64,000 bases of DNA. It comes from Amphimedon queenslandica (Eukaryota > Porifera > Demospongiae > Haplosclerida > Niphatidae). The first letter of the stretch is position 1. Each line of letters begins with the position of its first letter. Shown in pieces: positions 1 to 12,075 of the stretch. Below the pieces are notes generated by a model. The model had not been told where the DNA came from, made no database searches, and saw only the letters and a list, made by a program, of their open reading frames with translations. The stretch lies in contig NW_003546249.1 in the NCBI RefSeq assembly GCF_000090795.2, positions 567,607-631,606 of the forward strand, written 5' to 3'. The position numbers were made by a program, and so were the translations under genes.

Positions 1-20
1 ATAAATAAATAAAAGAAAGA

Positions 21-780
21 TTAAAAATGATAATGAACACAAAATAAATAACAATAATTATAGGAATAAAAACGCAAATAATGAATTACATTAATTAATT
101 TTTTTTCTGTTTCTAATAAAAAAAGAATTGAAGATGCTTTAAATGTTCCAGTAACACTTCCAAATGCTAAATCTATAGCAACCTCTGATACCTCTATTAC
201 TGCTGTTAGCCTGTTACCACTGTTACTTCTGTTACCACTGTTACCTCTGTGGTAAAGAATCAAAATGATAATGAATACAAAATAAATAACAATAATTATA
301 GCAATAAAAACACAAATAATGAATTACATTAATTAAATTTTTTTCAGTTTCTAATAAAAAAGAATTGAAGATGCTTTAAATGTTCCAGTAACATTTCCAA
401 ATACTAAATCTATAGCAACCTCTGATACCTCTATTACTGCTGTTAGCCTGTTACCACTGTTACCTCTGTTACCACTGTTACCTCTGTTACCACTGTTACC
501 ACTGTTACAGTACCTCTGTTATCACAGTTACCTCAGATACCTCTGTTACCATTGTTACTACTGTTACATCTGTTACCATTGTTATTACTGTTACTACTGT
601 TACCTCTGTTACCACTGTTACCTCTGTTACCCCTGTTACCACTGTAACCTCTGCTACTGTGTTGCCTATGTTACCACTGTTACCTCCGCTACCATTGTTA
701 CCTCTGTTACCATTGTTACCACTGCCTGTTACTGCTGTTACCATTGGCAACATTACTTATGTTACCACTTACAGGTCAAT
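21..780. repeat. Duplicated block plus GTTACC minisatellite
   Basis: A block of about 235 bases (27-265) is repeated head to tail at 266-500 with few differences. Each copy ends in a short run of GTTACC-type units. From about 425 to 770 the run expands into a 12-base minisatellite with variants of GTTACCACT and GTTACCTCT. Both strands read through it as Val/Thr-rich or Leu/Pro-rich frames, which is an effect of the repeat. I see no gene here. Confidence 0.85.
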
Positions 781-2237
781 TGTTATCCCTATAACTCCAA
801 TCAGGCCTGTAACCATGGAGGCACTGGTTGGCTGTTCCTAAACCCTTCAAGCTCCAAAAATGGCAGTCCCAATGCTATTATAAGTTACATGGCTAGATGA
901 ATAGCAAATAGTTAGGAGATACAGTTTATCTCGGGAGTCTTGATGGTCTTAATATTATTATTGGGAAGCTGTACCACACACATGCATGTTACTACGTAAC
1001 TTCAGTTACTGGTAACAGCAGGCAGTAATACACTCCCAAAGCTCCTATATCTTGCCACATATGGCGCTAGAATAACTGACTCTTTCATATAGCAGCTTCA
1101 TTATTAGTCATCAAAGTCAGCTAGGACTCATTGAACAGCTAAATCACCTAGCTAATGATACTCTGTATTGAAAGAGGTCTTTTAGGTACTGAATTTTTTC
1201 CTCAGTCTTGAACACAAGAATGGCAGGGTAACTCTTCATTGAGAAGTTTAGAGCCTTTTTCAACTGGATTTTGTCACTATGTGTTGAAATATAAGTCTTG
1301 AGAGACTTAATGCTTAAACTCAAGAGCAAGACATGTGGGTGTGGTCATGGCCGCACCTACTTTTTTGACCGTTCCACTTTAAGCCACACCTTTGCCCTAC
1401 TTGCACTGAAATCCTGCAGCTGCCTATGATAGGGAGGGAGGGAGGGAGGCGGGACACAGAGAGGACATCAAACTGTAGAAAGACATTGTATTGGGTACTT
1501 CTTGAGTGTTAAATTTCGTAAACTTGTGGCTATACTGTACATGTACAATAGGCATACACATATACTGTACCTGTATGTGTACTGCATGAATTACAATGGT
1601 AGGTATGATGATGAAAGCACTCTAAATTACCAACATATTATGTGTGATAGTCCATATGGTATGGTATACAAAAGTACATACTAAGAATAATGACAAAATT
1701 AAACTGGTGAAGTACATCGATCAAGGCAAAAGAACAAGGCACATGGTAGGAATAAAGCTATGAGATCCATCAATAATATTCACTATATGCCTTTATCTGT
1801 AGTGTCAAAAACTAATAAGGGCTGGCCTTAGGTATGTACATGTACAGGTATAAAAACATGCACTGTATATATGGGCACACATGCAGTACTGACTAATGGC
1901 ATACTTTTTAGGCTGCTTTCATCTACCCTAATTGTTGACATAATACCTAAACCTTCATGTAGCTAGCACTACATGAACTGCTGACTATGCTTTGCCGTGA
2001 TTAAAGGTGTTGGCCAACATATGTAGGTACATGTATGTAAATCAATCATTCCCATAGCATGCATGCATTAGTCAGGCGGGGCCTGACCCTCGCAAAAAAT
2101 GGAGAGTCAGGACGTACACGGTCATCACTTTTGCTCTGAGCACAAGATTTCTGTGATGGTAGAAAATGACAATTATTGACGTTACCTACTAAATGAATAT
2201 CATTATTACTCATGAATAATTATTTTAAAAATGGTGT
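781..2237. other. Intergenic, no gene seen
   Basis: No coding region or structured element could be supported. A short GGGA run lies at about 1431-1450 and several GTACATGTAC palindromes occur (for example near 1537 and 1834). Confidence 0.5.
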
Positions 2238-2400
2238 TTGTATAAGAGATGTAAGCTAGGTTATAAAATGAAAGACGAGCAAGTAGTAGCAGTGAAGGCA
2301 ATTCTGGAAGAAAAGGATATCTTTGTGGTGCTTCCTACAGGCTGTGGAAAGTCCCTGTGTTACATGGCTGTCCCTTTTTGTTTGAAAAATGTTCATTGTT
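2238..2400 (+). pseudogene. RecQ-like DNA helicase fragment (motifs 0 and I)
   Basis: The frame reads LGYKMKDEQ followed after about 20 residues by LPTGCGKSLCY. This is the Q-motif region and Walker A motif of RecQ-family superfamily 2 helicases, where the Lys of GCGKS binds ATP phosphate. The match stops near position 2400, where a pyrimidine-rich TCCC/TCTG tract begins. No DEAH box or later helicase motif could be found downstream. It could be one exon of a gene whose other exons I cannot see, or a stranded copy from a transposon. I favour a fragment because no convincing partner exon lies within several kilobases. Confidence 0.5.
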
Positions 2401-2404
2401 ACAA

Positions 2405-2490
2405 AGGGCATATATTTCTGTCTTTCTGTTTCCCTCCCTCCTTCCCTCCCTCTCTGTCTGCCTGTCTGTCTGTCTGTCTCTCCCTTGCTA
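2405..2490. repeat. Pyrimidine-rich microsatellite (TCCC/TCTG)
   Basis: A run of CCCTCC, then TGTCTGTC units on the + strand, directly after the helicase-like fragment. Simple sequence. Confidence 0.8.
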
Positions 2491-3092
2491 CATTACTCTA
2501 ATAATTACAACAATTCACTAAATGATTGGCAATAATAATATGATAACGAGTAAGACTACTTGCAACACCTGTCTGCAATACTTCTTTCTGTTCAGGAGAC
2601 AATAGTGAAACAAACATTAGCCTTTGCATTTAGAGAAGAGAAAAAGATTGTTACATTAAGACAATAGTTTAATTGCTAAAGTGGTGATTATCACTTAATG
2701 TGTAAATCCTATCTTTATAAGATCACATTAAATTTCTAATTGCTTTAAAATGAATTACTATATAGCTAGAAAATTTGGTGGAGTAAAATTTTGGTGCTTT
2801 TGGCAAATTGAGGACCATTCGTCAAATTTTTAGTTACATTTCAATGCATGTACATGTATGTACATCTCTTTGTACCTTCAATTCAATGACCAATGGCAAT
2901 ATGGTAGTATCCACAGAGGTGTACGTGCAGTTCAATTTTGATGACTTAATTGTCTGCAATCATGTCATTCAGATAGTCCCAATCTAATTCCCTACAAATC
3001 ATAATGATAACAAAAATAACCACTATACAGTGAAATTCATATTTAATATACAAGAATTATAATTACTAACACGAACATGCGCAATACATGTA

Positions 3093-3740
3093 TAGTTGGT
3101 TTCAGTTGAGAAGAAACCAGCACCACCCCTTATAACTTTTGCGTCACTAATGCTAGCAAATTGAAATTTGGTATAGCTGCATAACGGATTCTTCCGAAAT
3201 TCCGTACCAATTTTTGAGTTTCTAGGTACTCTGGAAGGTTCTAAACGGGTTCTTCCGCTTGAGATGAAAGGAGCCGCCATGACGAATGGTGTGCGTCACT
3301 CCGATGAATATCATTTGCATCTCATTACATTTAGTCAAAAAATAATGTTTATTTCATTTTAAAAATGAAACAAACCATATCAAGCTCTCTAGACCTACTA
3401 ATATTCAACTAGGAGCTTTCTCTTGAGGATAATTCTTGCTATATCACTCCACAGCCTTCTCAATCTTAGTTGTTCTTCATTGCCAGTACACTCGTTGATT
3501 CACACGTATTCCGAGCTCTATACCAGCTAAAAACAGGCACCAAAAACAAGAAAAGGATAGATGGAGGTAGCAGCAACCACTGTAGAGGTACAATAGATAG
3601 TAAAGTATGTTAAAGGAGAAGAAACGCTCGAAGAATGACAGAGCTTGCAGATCGCAACCATGTTTGGGTGTGGCTACACGTGACGTTTTAATGACGAAAA
3701 TATTGATTTACTTCCGTTTCTTCTCAACTGAAACCGACTA
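3093..3740. mobile_element. MITE with 25-base terminal inverted repeats (Tc1/mariner type)
   Basis: The first 25 bases (3093-3117) and the reverse complement of the last 25 (3716-3740) differ at one position, and both ends carry TA, the target duplication of Tc1/mariner elements. The outer core reads GGTTTCAGTTGAGAAGAAAC. The 600-base interior holds no transposase, only chance frames, so this is a non-autonomous element. It contains paired motifs common in the window (GTGTGGCTACACGTGACG near 3670). Confidence 0.8.
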
Positions 3741-4519
3741 TATATATACCATACAGCGCATAATGATACAATGTAATTATTATTAATTTTGTAATAAAGC
3801 ACTTTAAAATGGATTGATTGTTGATACCGATAACAAGATTACATGTAAGTACATTCATGTGTACATACCGCTTTATACAATTGTTTTGTTGCCAAACTGT
3901 GGTAAGACAAACTTACAAATCTTGAAATACATGTAGCTACATGTAAATGTAGTTTAGCTGACTATAATAGAGAAAGAGAAAGGAAGATTAGAGGAGAGGG
4001 AAAGTTAAAAATAGTGGTGTGTGTGTGTGTGTTTCAATTACTTACAAAACCACCCTATAAAAGATTCAAGAATGTCCTGCCACTCTGAGGAAATGTTTAA
4101 CTACATGTAAGAAACAAGCTTAATTTTTCAATGAGAGGAGTAATGTAGAGGGATCCTAGATCAAACCGTTGTTGCTATTAATTTCTTTCACCTTTAGAGA
4201 TTTTTTAGATAGCCCCTCTCTCTTATCTAGCTGTTAGAAACTCAATCTGTGTTTGTCCAGTTTAAAAGCCACCATGTTCTTCATTGTGACCACACCCTCA
4301 AAATTAATTTTGTTATTTGAGTACATGTAATTTATTTCTCTCTCTTTTTCTCCCTCCCTCTCTCTTCCTCCAGACAGAAGTAGAATATGACTACCTATAG
4401 AAACAGGCCAACGCCTATGGGTACATCCCCCTTTCGTGCACGTTGTGGGTTTACCTAATTACGACATATGCAGTATAATACTGGAGCTGATACTGCAAGA
4501 CATATCTAACTTTAGAGTT

Positions 4520-5010
4520 ATACCTGATAGACTGGGACAGGGTGTGGTTAATGAGCTGGCATTATTTCACTAGAGAGACTGCAGAGAAGGGCAACCAAAT
4601 ATATCTTATTTTACTTATAGATGGACTACAAGTCTAGGCTCGAAACTCTTGAGCTCCTTCCCCGCATGTACTATCTGGAATGTGCCAAAAATGGTATTCT
4701 TCTTTGTGCAGTTAAACCATCGTGATCCATGCTTCAATGTGTATGACTAATTCTCCTTTACATCCTCTTCTAAATTTACCTGTTGCTCAATGTGCAACTC
4801 TACCTTATCACAGACTCAGGCTCGACACACATTCTTCCACCACCGTCTCCCCACACTATGGGAACTCCCTGCTCCCAGTAGACATTACAATTTCAATCAA
4901 AAAATGTATGTCTCTAGTAAATTGGTATTTTAATGATATATTCAACAATGTTTTTAGCTCAAATGATGCATGCACACACTTTTAATACTCTTTGTCTATG
5001 CTCTAAATGT
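4520..5010 (+). mobile_element. LINE 3'-end fragment (reverse transcriptase C-terminal tail)
   Basis: The + strand, in more than one frame, gives LQRRATKYI, then MDYKSRLETLELLPR and a C-terminal block with YHRLRLDTH, HYGNSLL and IKKCM. In the CR1/Jockey kind of LINE the end of the protein has this layout: a QRRAT box, a YxxRLxxLxLxxL box, then R..FFPR..WNxLP. The fragment is broken by frame changes and has no RT core, so it is a 5'-truncated copy, the usual outcome of LINE insertion. An AT-rich tail with an AAT run (about 5199-5224) follows. Confidence 0.65.
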
Positions 5011-5324
5011 CTATGTTGTCCTCTCCCCTCTTCTTTTACTACTCCCTCTTAGTTTATTATTCCTGTGTGTATGTGTTTATTTATTTCCTCCTGGGTGTCA
5101 GGACAACTGTTCCTGACAACCCTTCAGACCTTCTTCCTGTCTCCTCTGCCGTCCTATCTGTTTTTCTCTACTCTGTATAAGTTCTTTAAAATTTTAATAA
5201 TAACAATAATAATAATAATAATAATGGTGTAAATGTAATTACAGAATGATAATCATTTATAATTTTTTTTTCTATTTCCCTTTCTCTTCAGTACCTCACA
5301 GAAGGAGTAAGATAATGGGTCCAA

Positions 5325-5465
5325 TATGCCCCGGAATCCATTACACTCTCTTTGGAATCCATCTAAAGTATGATGGAATCTAAGACTCGGAATCCATGAT
5401 TTAAGGATTTTTAGTGGTACACTATTTGGAATCCAGCAACTGAATTCAGGAATCAAGACACCATC
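5325..5465. repeat. Irregular GGAATC(C/T) repeat cluster
   Basis: GGAATCC or close variants occur at about 5333, 5352, 5376, 5390, 5430 and 5451. Spacing is uneven. The minus strand reads through as a Trp-Ile-Pro-rich frame, which I take as a product of the repeat and not as a gene. Confidence 0.4.
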
Positions 5466-5843
5466 ATGTCGGACCCATTGGACTGAGATATAGAAAATCA
5501 CTTTTCTCTATTTTTGTGTCATTTCTTTGTTAATCCTGTTATTTTTAATTATTTGGCAGACATTTAATCAACTCATTTAAGATCTGTTTTCCAAATGCTC
5601 TATTCTCTTTCAATCCTCCCAGTCCTAAGTCCTAACTGTTTTCACTATTTGATAACTCATAAACTTTTCAAGTATTTCACTTCAGTTAATTGGCTATTTG
5701 ATTGTTTCTTTGTCACTGAGACCCTCAAATTCATTCATTTTCCTTTTCACTTGTAGAATATTGTTGTTATTATTGTTTATTAACTGTTATTAATGTACAA
5801 GTGGATTGATAAGTTGGTGCATGTGTTCGTGTCACGCCCACAG

Positions 5844-5915
5844 TTCGACTACGGAATTCAATTCAAAGCTAGAAAGAAAGCAAAGCAGAAAAGAGGCTCA
5901 GTCAGGAATCTAAAA
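5844..5915 (+). CDS. Candidate single exon, unknown gene
   Basis: A good acceptor (pyrimidine-rich run ending CCCACAG) precedes 72 open bases reading FDYGIQFKARKK and then KQKRGSVRNLK, followed by a donor-like GTGAGTAAG. The peptide is strongly basic. I do not recognise it and found no partner exon, so this rests only on splice-site shape and length divisible by three. It may be chance. Confidence 0.2.
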
Positions 5916-6719
5916 GTGAGTAAGTAATACATACATGTAGCAAGTCTATTGTTTGCATGGCCACTCCGCCGCTTGTTGCAGCAATGCATACGCAGCCTCT
6001 AAGCATTCACTACAAGATAAGCTGCATTGAGCAGCCCGGCCCCAGCTTACTATGACACTGATGCATTTAAGGACATAAGCGACATTGATTTTGCATAGAA
6101 CAAGCCTATTGACCCACTTAAAGTAGTTTCATGCCAAAAACTGAGGTGCTAGTGCGACTTTAGTCAGTATTTTCCCCATTTTCCTTGTTCATTGTATACT
6201 GACAAGTTGTTTCTCCATAGAATAACAAGTCATGAATGCAGAGAATTCACTGATGGAAGTTGAAATAGTATCATAATAATCCTATAGTAGCACCATGCTG
6301 GTATACCATATATTTTTTCCTTCATTTTTAGAGTATATACAAGGCACAATATTGCATGTGTGTTTATTACGATTTAATCTTTTTCCTAGAATTTAAACCA
6401 CTATTTTGCCTGGGTCCCAGATGACATGTACATGTAAGTGAAGCAAAAGAATAAAGAAACTATAGATCTATATTATTTTTAATTTAGTCATTGGATTCAT
6501 TTACACTGGAATATGAAAATTTTAAGTCATAAACAGCATGAATATAACAGTACATGTATTAAATTACTCATTATTTAGATATTTGGGACATCAATTAACC
6601 ACAATAATAAAAAAAGAACAATATTATTATTTCAACTGAAACTACTGTGTCTTGATTTAAAAACTATCAATGTATAACAATTAATTAATGTTGCATTTAA
6701 AAAAGAAACAATTAACCAA
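5916..6719. other. Intergenic, no gene seen
   Basis: AT-rich sequence with no supportable coding or repeat feature. Confidence 0.4.
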
Positions 6720-6870
6720 TACCATAAAGCGGGAAATTTTGAAGGGAATTAAATTTGATAAATTTGGCATTTTGATAGCCATTTGCCGCAATAAAATTCC
6801 CCATTTTTAGCGATTATATACATGCTCCATAAATTTGCCAATCACAATTTTGAAACTACCAGGACTGCAA
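6720..6870. mobile_element. Partial MITE of the GCGGGAAATTTT family
   Basis: Begins ACCATAAAGCGGGAAATTTTG and shares AAATTTGGC / AATTCGCC-like blocks and a central ATACATGCTC segment with the copies at 7096 and 55642. The right terminal repeat is not evident, so the copy is partial or diverged. Confidence 0.45.
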
Positions 6871-7095
6871 TTATTGTCAACACCATATACCAGGACTCAA
6901 AACTGTAGGAGAGAGAAAGAGAGAGAGGATAAAATAAATACATAGACACTGCATGGTTGCTATTATTAATATTACTGTTCACAAGATGATTTGTTTAGTC
7001 ATCATCTATCATTATTAAGGTTTGATGGAAAGATTAGAATGTACGTATATTACCATATGAATTTAATGGATGGAGGATATAGAGGCAGAGTGGAT

Positions 7096-7282
7096 TACCG
7101 TATTGCGCTTTATTTTGGCAATTTTGCTGTACAATTGTAATTTGCAGTTTTTAATTTGGCGATTTTGTGTACACGTGCATTACTGAGCATGCGCATTAAT
7201 GATTGGTGGTTTTAATATTGGCGATTCCACTTGCATAGCACCAATCACCAAAAAAACTGCCAAATTAAAGCACTACAGAGTA
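7096..7282. mobile_element. Short MITE of the same family
   Basis: Left end TACCGTATTGCGCTTTATTT and the reverse complement of the right end (TACTCTGTAGTGCTTTAATT) match imperfectly, with TA at both outer edges. The interior carries GAGCATGCGCATTAATG and TTTGGCGATT, also seen near 55720. About 187 bases, non-coding. Confidence 0.5.
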
Positions 7283-8074
7283 GACTATGGATTATTGCAA
7301 TATGTTATTAGCATAAATTACATTTGCTCATTTACACATATATCTATCTACATGTCTAGTGCATACATGTACATGTATAAGCATATACATTAGAGTCTGT
7401 ATTATACATTTAATATACATACACAATGAAAGAAACAATGGTAAGACCCATTCCCATAATAGCAAAGTCTTGCATGCATTGTATAACAGTGTACAGTACT
7501 TTCAGAGGCACTAAAATGCCTTATTGCCAAGTAATGGTGTTAAATTGATACTGCACTTTCACAACAAGTACAGAACAAAATGTAGCTACAACCATTCTCA
7601 TTCAACATCAAAAATCATTGATACGGAAAGACACATTGATATTAAGCAAATTTATATCGGTGACATGTTCTTATGCACATTTTGGATGGGAACGCTAATT
7701 AATAGTAATGCTGCCAGTAGAATTCATTTTATACATTTTACAGATAAGCTGGAGCAATTATATTTAAAAAGTCATCCAATTTGAAAGTTGTACGTCAATA
7801 CTGCATTTGAGGCCTAGTTTTGTCCAACTGTGTAGTTAAGCTCTGTTTCTACCATGCCTATACTTTGCAATCGAAGGTCAATAATTAGCCTACATGTTGT
7901 TCATAAAATATGAACCTAACTCATTAAAATTATTTTATGCACTGTGAATACAAATGTTAAAGCAAGAACTTCTATTTTAATAAATTGATCTTTGTGGCCA
8001 AAAGACAATGCTAAATATCACTGAAAAGAGCATATACATGTACCATACCATTGATAAAATTCGTGGGGTGTTAA
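7283..8074. other. Intergenic, no gene seen
   Basis: AT-rich with TACATGTA palindromes near 7365. The Rep (HUH) domain expected upstream of the following Helitron block was searched for here on the + strand and not found. Confidence 0.4.
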
Positions 8075-8077
8075 TAT

Positions 8078-9087
8078 TATCTCAAACAAAATGAAAAAGA
8101 AGTTCGAGTCAACGACTACAATCCTTTACTGTTGAAATTGTGGTGTGCAAATATGGACTTGCAATACATAGCAGAGAGGAGTCTTTCCTTAACAGAGAAT
8201 GTAACGGGATATGTCACTAAAGCAGAAAAGAGTCATGCACAGGACTTATGGGATAAAGTCAGCAGCTGTGACAACATATACAGCAGGCTTTGGAAAATCG
8301 GACAAAAATTACTTCGAGCTAAAGAAGTAGGACTATATGAAGCTAGCGATCTTCTTCTCGGTGAAAGTTTATACATGAAATCAGTAACCATACAGTATGT
8401 TAATGTGTACTTGCCTCATAAGAGGAGCAGAAAAATCAAAAACTATTCATATTTAACTAAAATGGATCAATCTTCTAAAGACATTTTAATCCTAGCATAA
8501 TTGAAGACTTTTATCCAACAAGACCAAATAACATGGAAGATGTATCTCTTTATGAATTTGTTGCTAATTACAAATTTCATAGAATAGGGAAAAATGGTGA
8601 AAGAGAATACTAACTTCGATCAAAGCCAGTCCTTCCAAACCATAGGAAATTTAATCCTATGCAAGAAGCGGAAACAGACGATTTTTATTACTTGCTAATA
8701 TTTTTATTTGTGCCTTTTAGAGATGAGAGCACACTCGTAATGGAAGGAGAAACAATGGAAGAAGCTTTTAGGCGTCACAGAGAGGCATCTATACGTGGCA
8801 TTGAGAATCATTTCAACAAACTGCTGAAATTATTAGAAGCTAAACGTAATTGGAAAAAAATAGTCGAGGCAAGAAATAAAGCTGGTTTTACTGAAGAACT
8901 TCCTGATAACAAGGAAGATGATGAGCCTCAATTACTAGGTGAAATAATGGAAGCAGTAGCTGATATTGCTGACACGCATATAAATGTACCTAATTTAACA
9001 TTGGAGCAAAGAGAGGCAATGCTTAATATAAATCAAAAAAGAAATTTTGATAAAATTAAGTCATTTTATAAGTCAAAAAGAATGTGA
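8078..9087 (+). pseudogene. Helitron protein, region between Rep and helicase
   Basis: Reading starts just after a stop with VRVNDYNPLLLKLWCANMDL, then TGYVTKAEKS about 20 residues later. The NMDxQY and YVTKAEKS signatures sit between Rep and helicase in animal Helitron proteins. After 8500 the same protein continues in other frames ([24 protein letters not shown]) into a Glu-rich helical stretch (8659-9087) ending near the helicase. The role of this part is structural or DNA-binding and poorly defined in the literature I know. At least two frame changes break it. Confidence 0.65.
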
Positions 9088-10303
9088 AGACTTATTAGAG
9101 AATGAGTGTTTAAGACTACTTAGATTAGAAAATATCAAACCGCTAAGAATGTTTATTAGTGGTGTAGGTGGAACTGGTAAATCATTTTTAATAGAGGCAA
9201 TGAAATGCCTAGTGGATGACGTATGGGATCCAAAAAGTGGTGAAATTATGTGTGCTATAGTAGGTATAGCCGCATTTAATGTAGGCGGACTAACAATACA
9301 TAGATTATTTCAGCTACCAATAAAGCATGAGGGAAAGACAGCTGGATATAGGGCTTTGAATAAAGAAGCTCAGAAAAGGATAAAAATGACACTTAAAAAT
9401 TTAAAAATTATAATAGTAGACGAGGTATCTATGGTATTCAATCTAAATCTGGCATACTTACACATGCGCTTAGAAGATATATTTGGAACTGATGAATGGT
9501 TTGGATCCAAAAATATTTTATTTGTAAGTGACCTTTTTCAATTGCCACCAGTTAATGGTAGGCCAGTATTTTAAAAAATTAGCAACAAACTAGTAAAAAC
9601 TAGATTTGGAGTAGCAAATGCAGTCAAGATATGGAAAGGCTTGTTTCTGTTAGGCATGGCTGTCTGACTGATGAAACTATTGATACGCTTAAGAGTCTTG
9701 TATTTAAGGTTTCAATACAAAAAAATTGAAGGAATTGGAAAGTGAAGGAACAAATCCTGCAATTTGCCTATTTTCTAAGGTAGATGCCTGCCAAAAAATC
9801 AATAAATTAATGTTAGAAAGTCTAGAAACTGAGAAAATAGAATTAGCATGTGTTGATGTTGTTGATGAAAGTTGAAACTAAAAGATCAACCAAGCAAAAC
9901 CGCTGGTTTAGAAACTGTATTGTCTTTAGCAGTGGGCTGTAGAGTAATGCTAAGACGTAATATTGATGTGACTGTAGGATTAGTTAATGGTGCCATTGGT
10001 ACAGTAATGGGTATTTATGCTACACGTATATCAATCAAATTTGATCATATTGATGTACCTTGTGACATAGAAAGGGTTACATCTAGATTTATGCTATCTA
10101 AGAATTTGTATATGCATAGGAAACAGTTTCCCCTTATACTTTCTTATGCTATTACTATACATAAATGTCAGGGCCTCTCACTAGATACAGCCATTATTGA
10201 TTTATCTACTGATGTTTTTGGGGATGGTATGGCATATGTTGCATTGTCTTGTGTACGCACATTAAATGGCTTACATTTATTATCATTTGATCCTCTCTCT
10301 TAA
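9047..10303 (+). pseudogene. Pif1-like 5'-3' DNA helicase domain of the Helitron
   Basis: Pif1 helicases unwind DNA with ATP; in Helitrons the domain is thought to feed strand displacement after Rep nicking. The Walker A motif GVGGTGKSFLIEA lies near 9163-9200, IIIVDEVSM (Walker B, DE) near 9410, and the Gln motif LFQLPPV near 9535. After a damaged stretch at 9575-9870 the C-terminal part resumes with [19 protein letters not shown], the [15 protein letters not shown] motif V/VI region and [13 protein letters not shown]. These match the SF1B order. The middle third is scrambled by stops and shifts, so no active helicase is made. Confidence 0.8.
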
Positions 10304-10309
10304 AGTTAG

Positions 10310-10840
10310 TAATCTGTGCATTAGTGAAATTAACAGGCTGAGAAGTAAATTTCGAAAAGACTTACCTCAAATCAAGAAAAGTAAAGGAAAGAAGAGAAAG
10401 ATTCAAGTGACTGGTATAATTGATGATCGTGAACCTTGTAGTAAGAATGCCAAGGTGTCTGTAAGTCATGTACAAAGTACTAGTAACAGTACCGTTAGTA
10501 GCAATTAACGTAAGAGTAATGATTTTAAAAAGTCTAATCGCCCCAAAAAGAGTAAAATATATGACGATAATGCTTTAAATAAGCCTTGCCCCCAATAAAG
10601 AAAAGTTGATGTAGACAGTAGTGCTGACAATAGTGCTTTGGCATTGCCTCGCTCAAAAAAAGATGATAAATTAATTGTTTTAATTAATTTGAAAGACCTA
10701 AAAACCAAATTTAATGTCAAAGATGACGATAGTTGTAGTAGTCTGATTGTATCAATAAAACTCTCAAAGATTAAATGTAAACCAACAGATGATAAAACTA
10801 AGTGTGTTGTAAAAATGACCATTGTAGTAGTGGTCTGATT
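10310..10840 (+). other. Lys/Ser-rich linker with internal repeat
   Basis: Between helicase and OTU the + strand reads as basic, Ser/Asp-rich segments (KSKGKKRKI, SSLIVSIKLSKIK). The LIVSIKLS block is repeated at about 10745 and 10830 with about 85 bases between copies. This looks like a disordered linker that grew by local duplication. It is broken by stops. Confidence 0.45.
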
Positions 10841-11517
10841 GTATCTATAAAACTCTCAAGCATTAAATTAAAGAAAAGTAATCCAAAAATAGATGATGAT
10901 GTCATCTTTACTTATGAAGAGCCTCCCAACCTAGATATTGTGGGAAGGAGACAAAGGGATTATGTTTATTACCCTGCTAATGAAGAAGTTCAAAGAAGGT
11001 TGTGTAAGATATTGAACCTTAAGTTTGTAACAGCTGCTGAAATCTTACCTGGCAGTCCAACAACACCATTGTCGGATGAAAGAGTCCCTAATAGTACTCT
11101 TGATGTCCCTGGTGATGGGAACTGTTTATTTTATGCCCTTTCATATCTCATTACTGGGTCAATTTCTCAGCAATATGAATTACGTAAAGCAATTGTTAGT
11201 AATATGCGAAACTTTGAAGAAGAATTGTTTAATAGTACGTTAAGTGCAACCAGATATTCAAGCATATATGATTACATAAATAAGTCGAAAATGTATCGAA
11301 ATTATGTGTGGGCTACTGAGACAGAGATTATTACATTATCTGCAATATCAGGTACAACCATATATTCATTTTCACTTACTCCTACTTTTGTTGGCTGGGC
11401 AGATATGGTACCCAGGAATTATATGGCATTCCTTGTGATACTAATGCACCTGCTTTGTATTTGAAGCATGTTGGTACTAATCATTTCCAAGCAGTTAAAT
11501 CTATTAATATTTCTTAA
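10830..11517 (+). pseudogene. OTU-type cysteine protease domain of the Helitron
   Basis: OTU domains are deubiquitinase-like cysteine proteases. The reading frame gives EEVQRRLCKILNL, then the catalytic signature DVPGDGNCLFYALS (Asp and Cys present) near 11100-11145, ITGSISQQ, a helical region ending WATETEIITLSAI, and after one frame shift near 11425 a closing NHFQAV block whose His fits the catalytic His. Length of about 200 residues is normal for OTU. Host OTU enzymes share this fold, but the position directly after a Pif1 domain argues for a transposon protein. Confidence 0.75.
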
Positions 11518-12075
11518 GCATTGATTGTTGATGGAAGTGGGTATGGTGTATGGGAGGTCCATCATAAAAACATTGGTTGTTTAATGTGACATATATTTCA
11601 CTGCTTGTGCAATGTGAGTGATGTGTGAGTGTGTCTAAAAACCATTGGTGCATATCCACCCAGTATTGCTCAGTATGAAGAGATCTAACTGCATTTAGGA
11701 AGTGAGATTAATGAAGGTATAACAAATGACAGTGTATATTGATTACTTGTTACTATAATGGAAAGGGAGAGGGTGTGAAAGAGGTTTACAGTTCATTAGT
11801 TTTAAGAATTGATTCAAATTTGTGTGACTATCACTTATGTAGGACAGAGGGTTAGGAAGGGAGGAAGCTGTCATTATCTAGTCTGGATCTTGTTTGTGGC
11901 TTGTACTACATGTTTAATACAAATAACAGGTACTTATGGATCGGGGCTCTGCTGAAAAATTTTGAAGTCCTGACAAGAAAAATTTTTGAGTAACATTAAA
12001 AATTGTTATTATACATGTAGTATTACTCAAGCAATGATTCTGTACATATAATAAATAATGATCATCATGCTTGTT
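11518..12075. other. Intergenic, no gene seen
   Basis: No coding or repeat feature supported. The 3' boundary of the Helitron should lie here, but I saw no clear hairpin plus CTRR end. Confidence 0.35.

Larger units (their letters stand above)
8075..11517 (+). mobile_element. Helitron-type rolling-circle transposon remains (Pif1 helicase + OTU)
   Basis: One strand carries in order a block normally found just after the Rep nuclease of Helitrons, a Pif1-type helicase, a Lys/Ser-rich linker and an OTU cysteine protease. That order fits the Helentron/Helitron2 side of the family, where OTU domains are known. The HUH Rep domain, the 5' end and the 3' hairpin were not found, and the coding is interrupted by several frame changes and stops, so this copy is not functional. 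Base composition resembles the surroundings. Confidence 0.75.

Noticed and set aside
505-841. Val/Thr-rich and Leu/Pro-rich open frames on both strands
   Set aside because: They are translations of the GTTACC minisatellite; both strands stay open because the repeat lacks stops.
3023-3280. Minus-strand 85-codon frame
   Set aside because: It lies across the edge of a MITE and has no similarity to a transposase or known protein.
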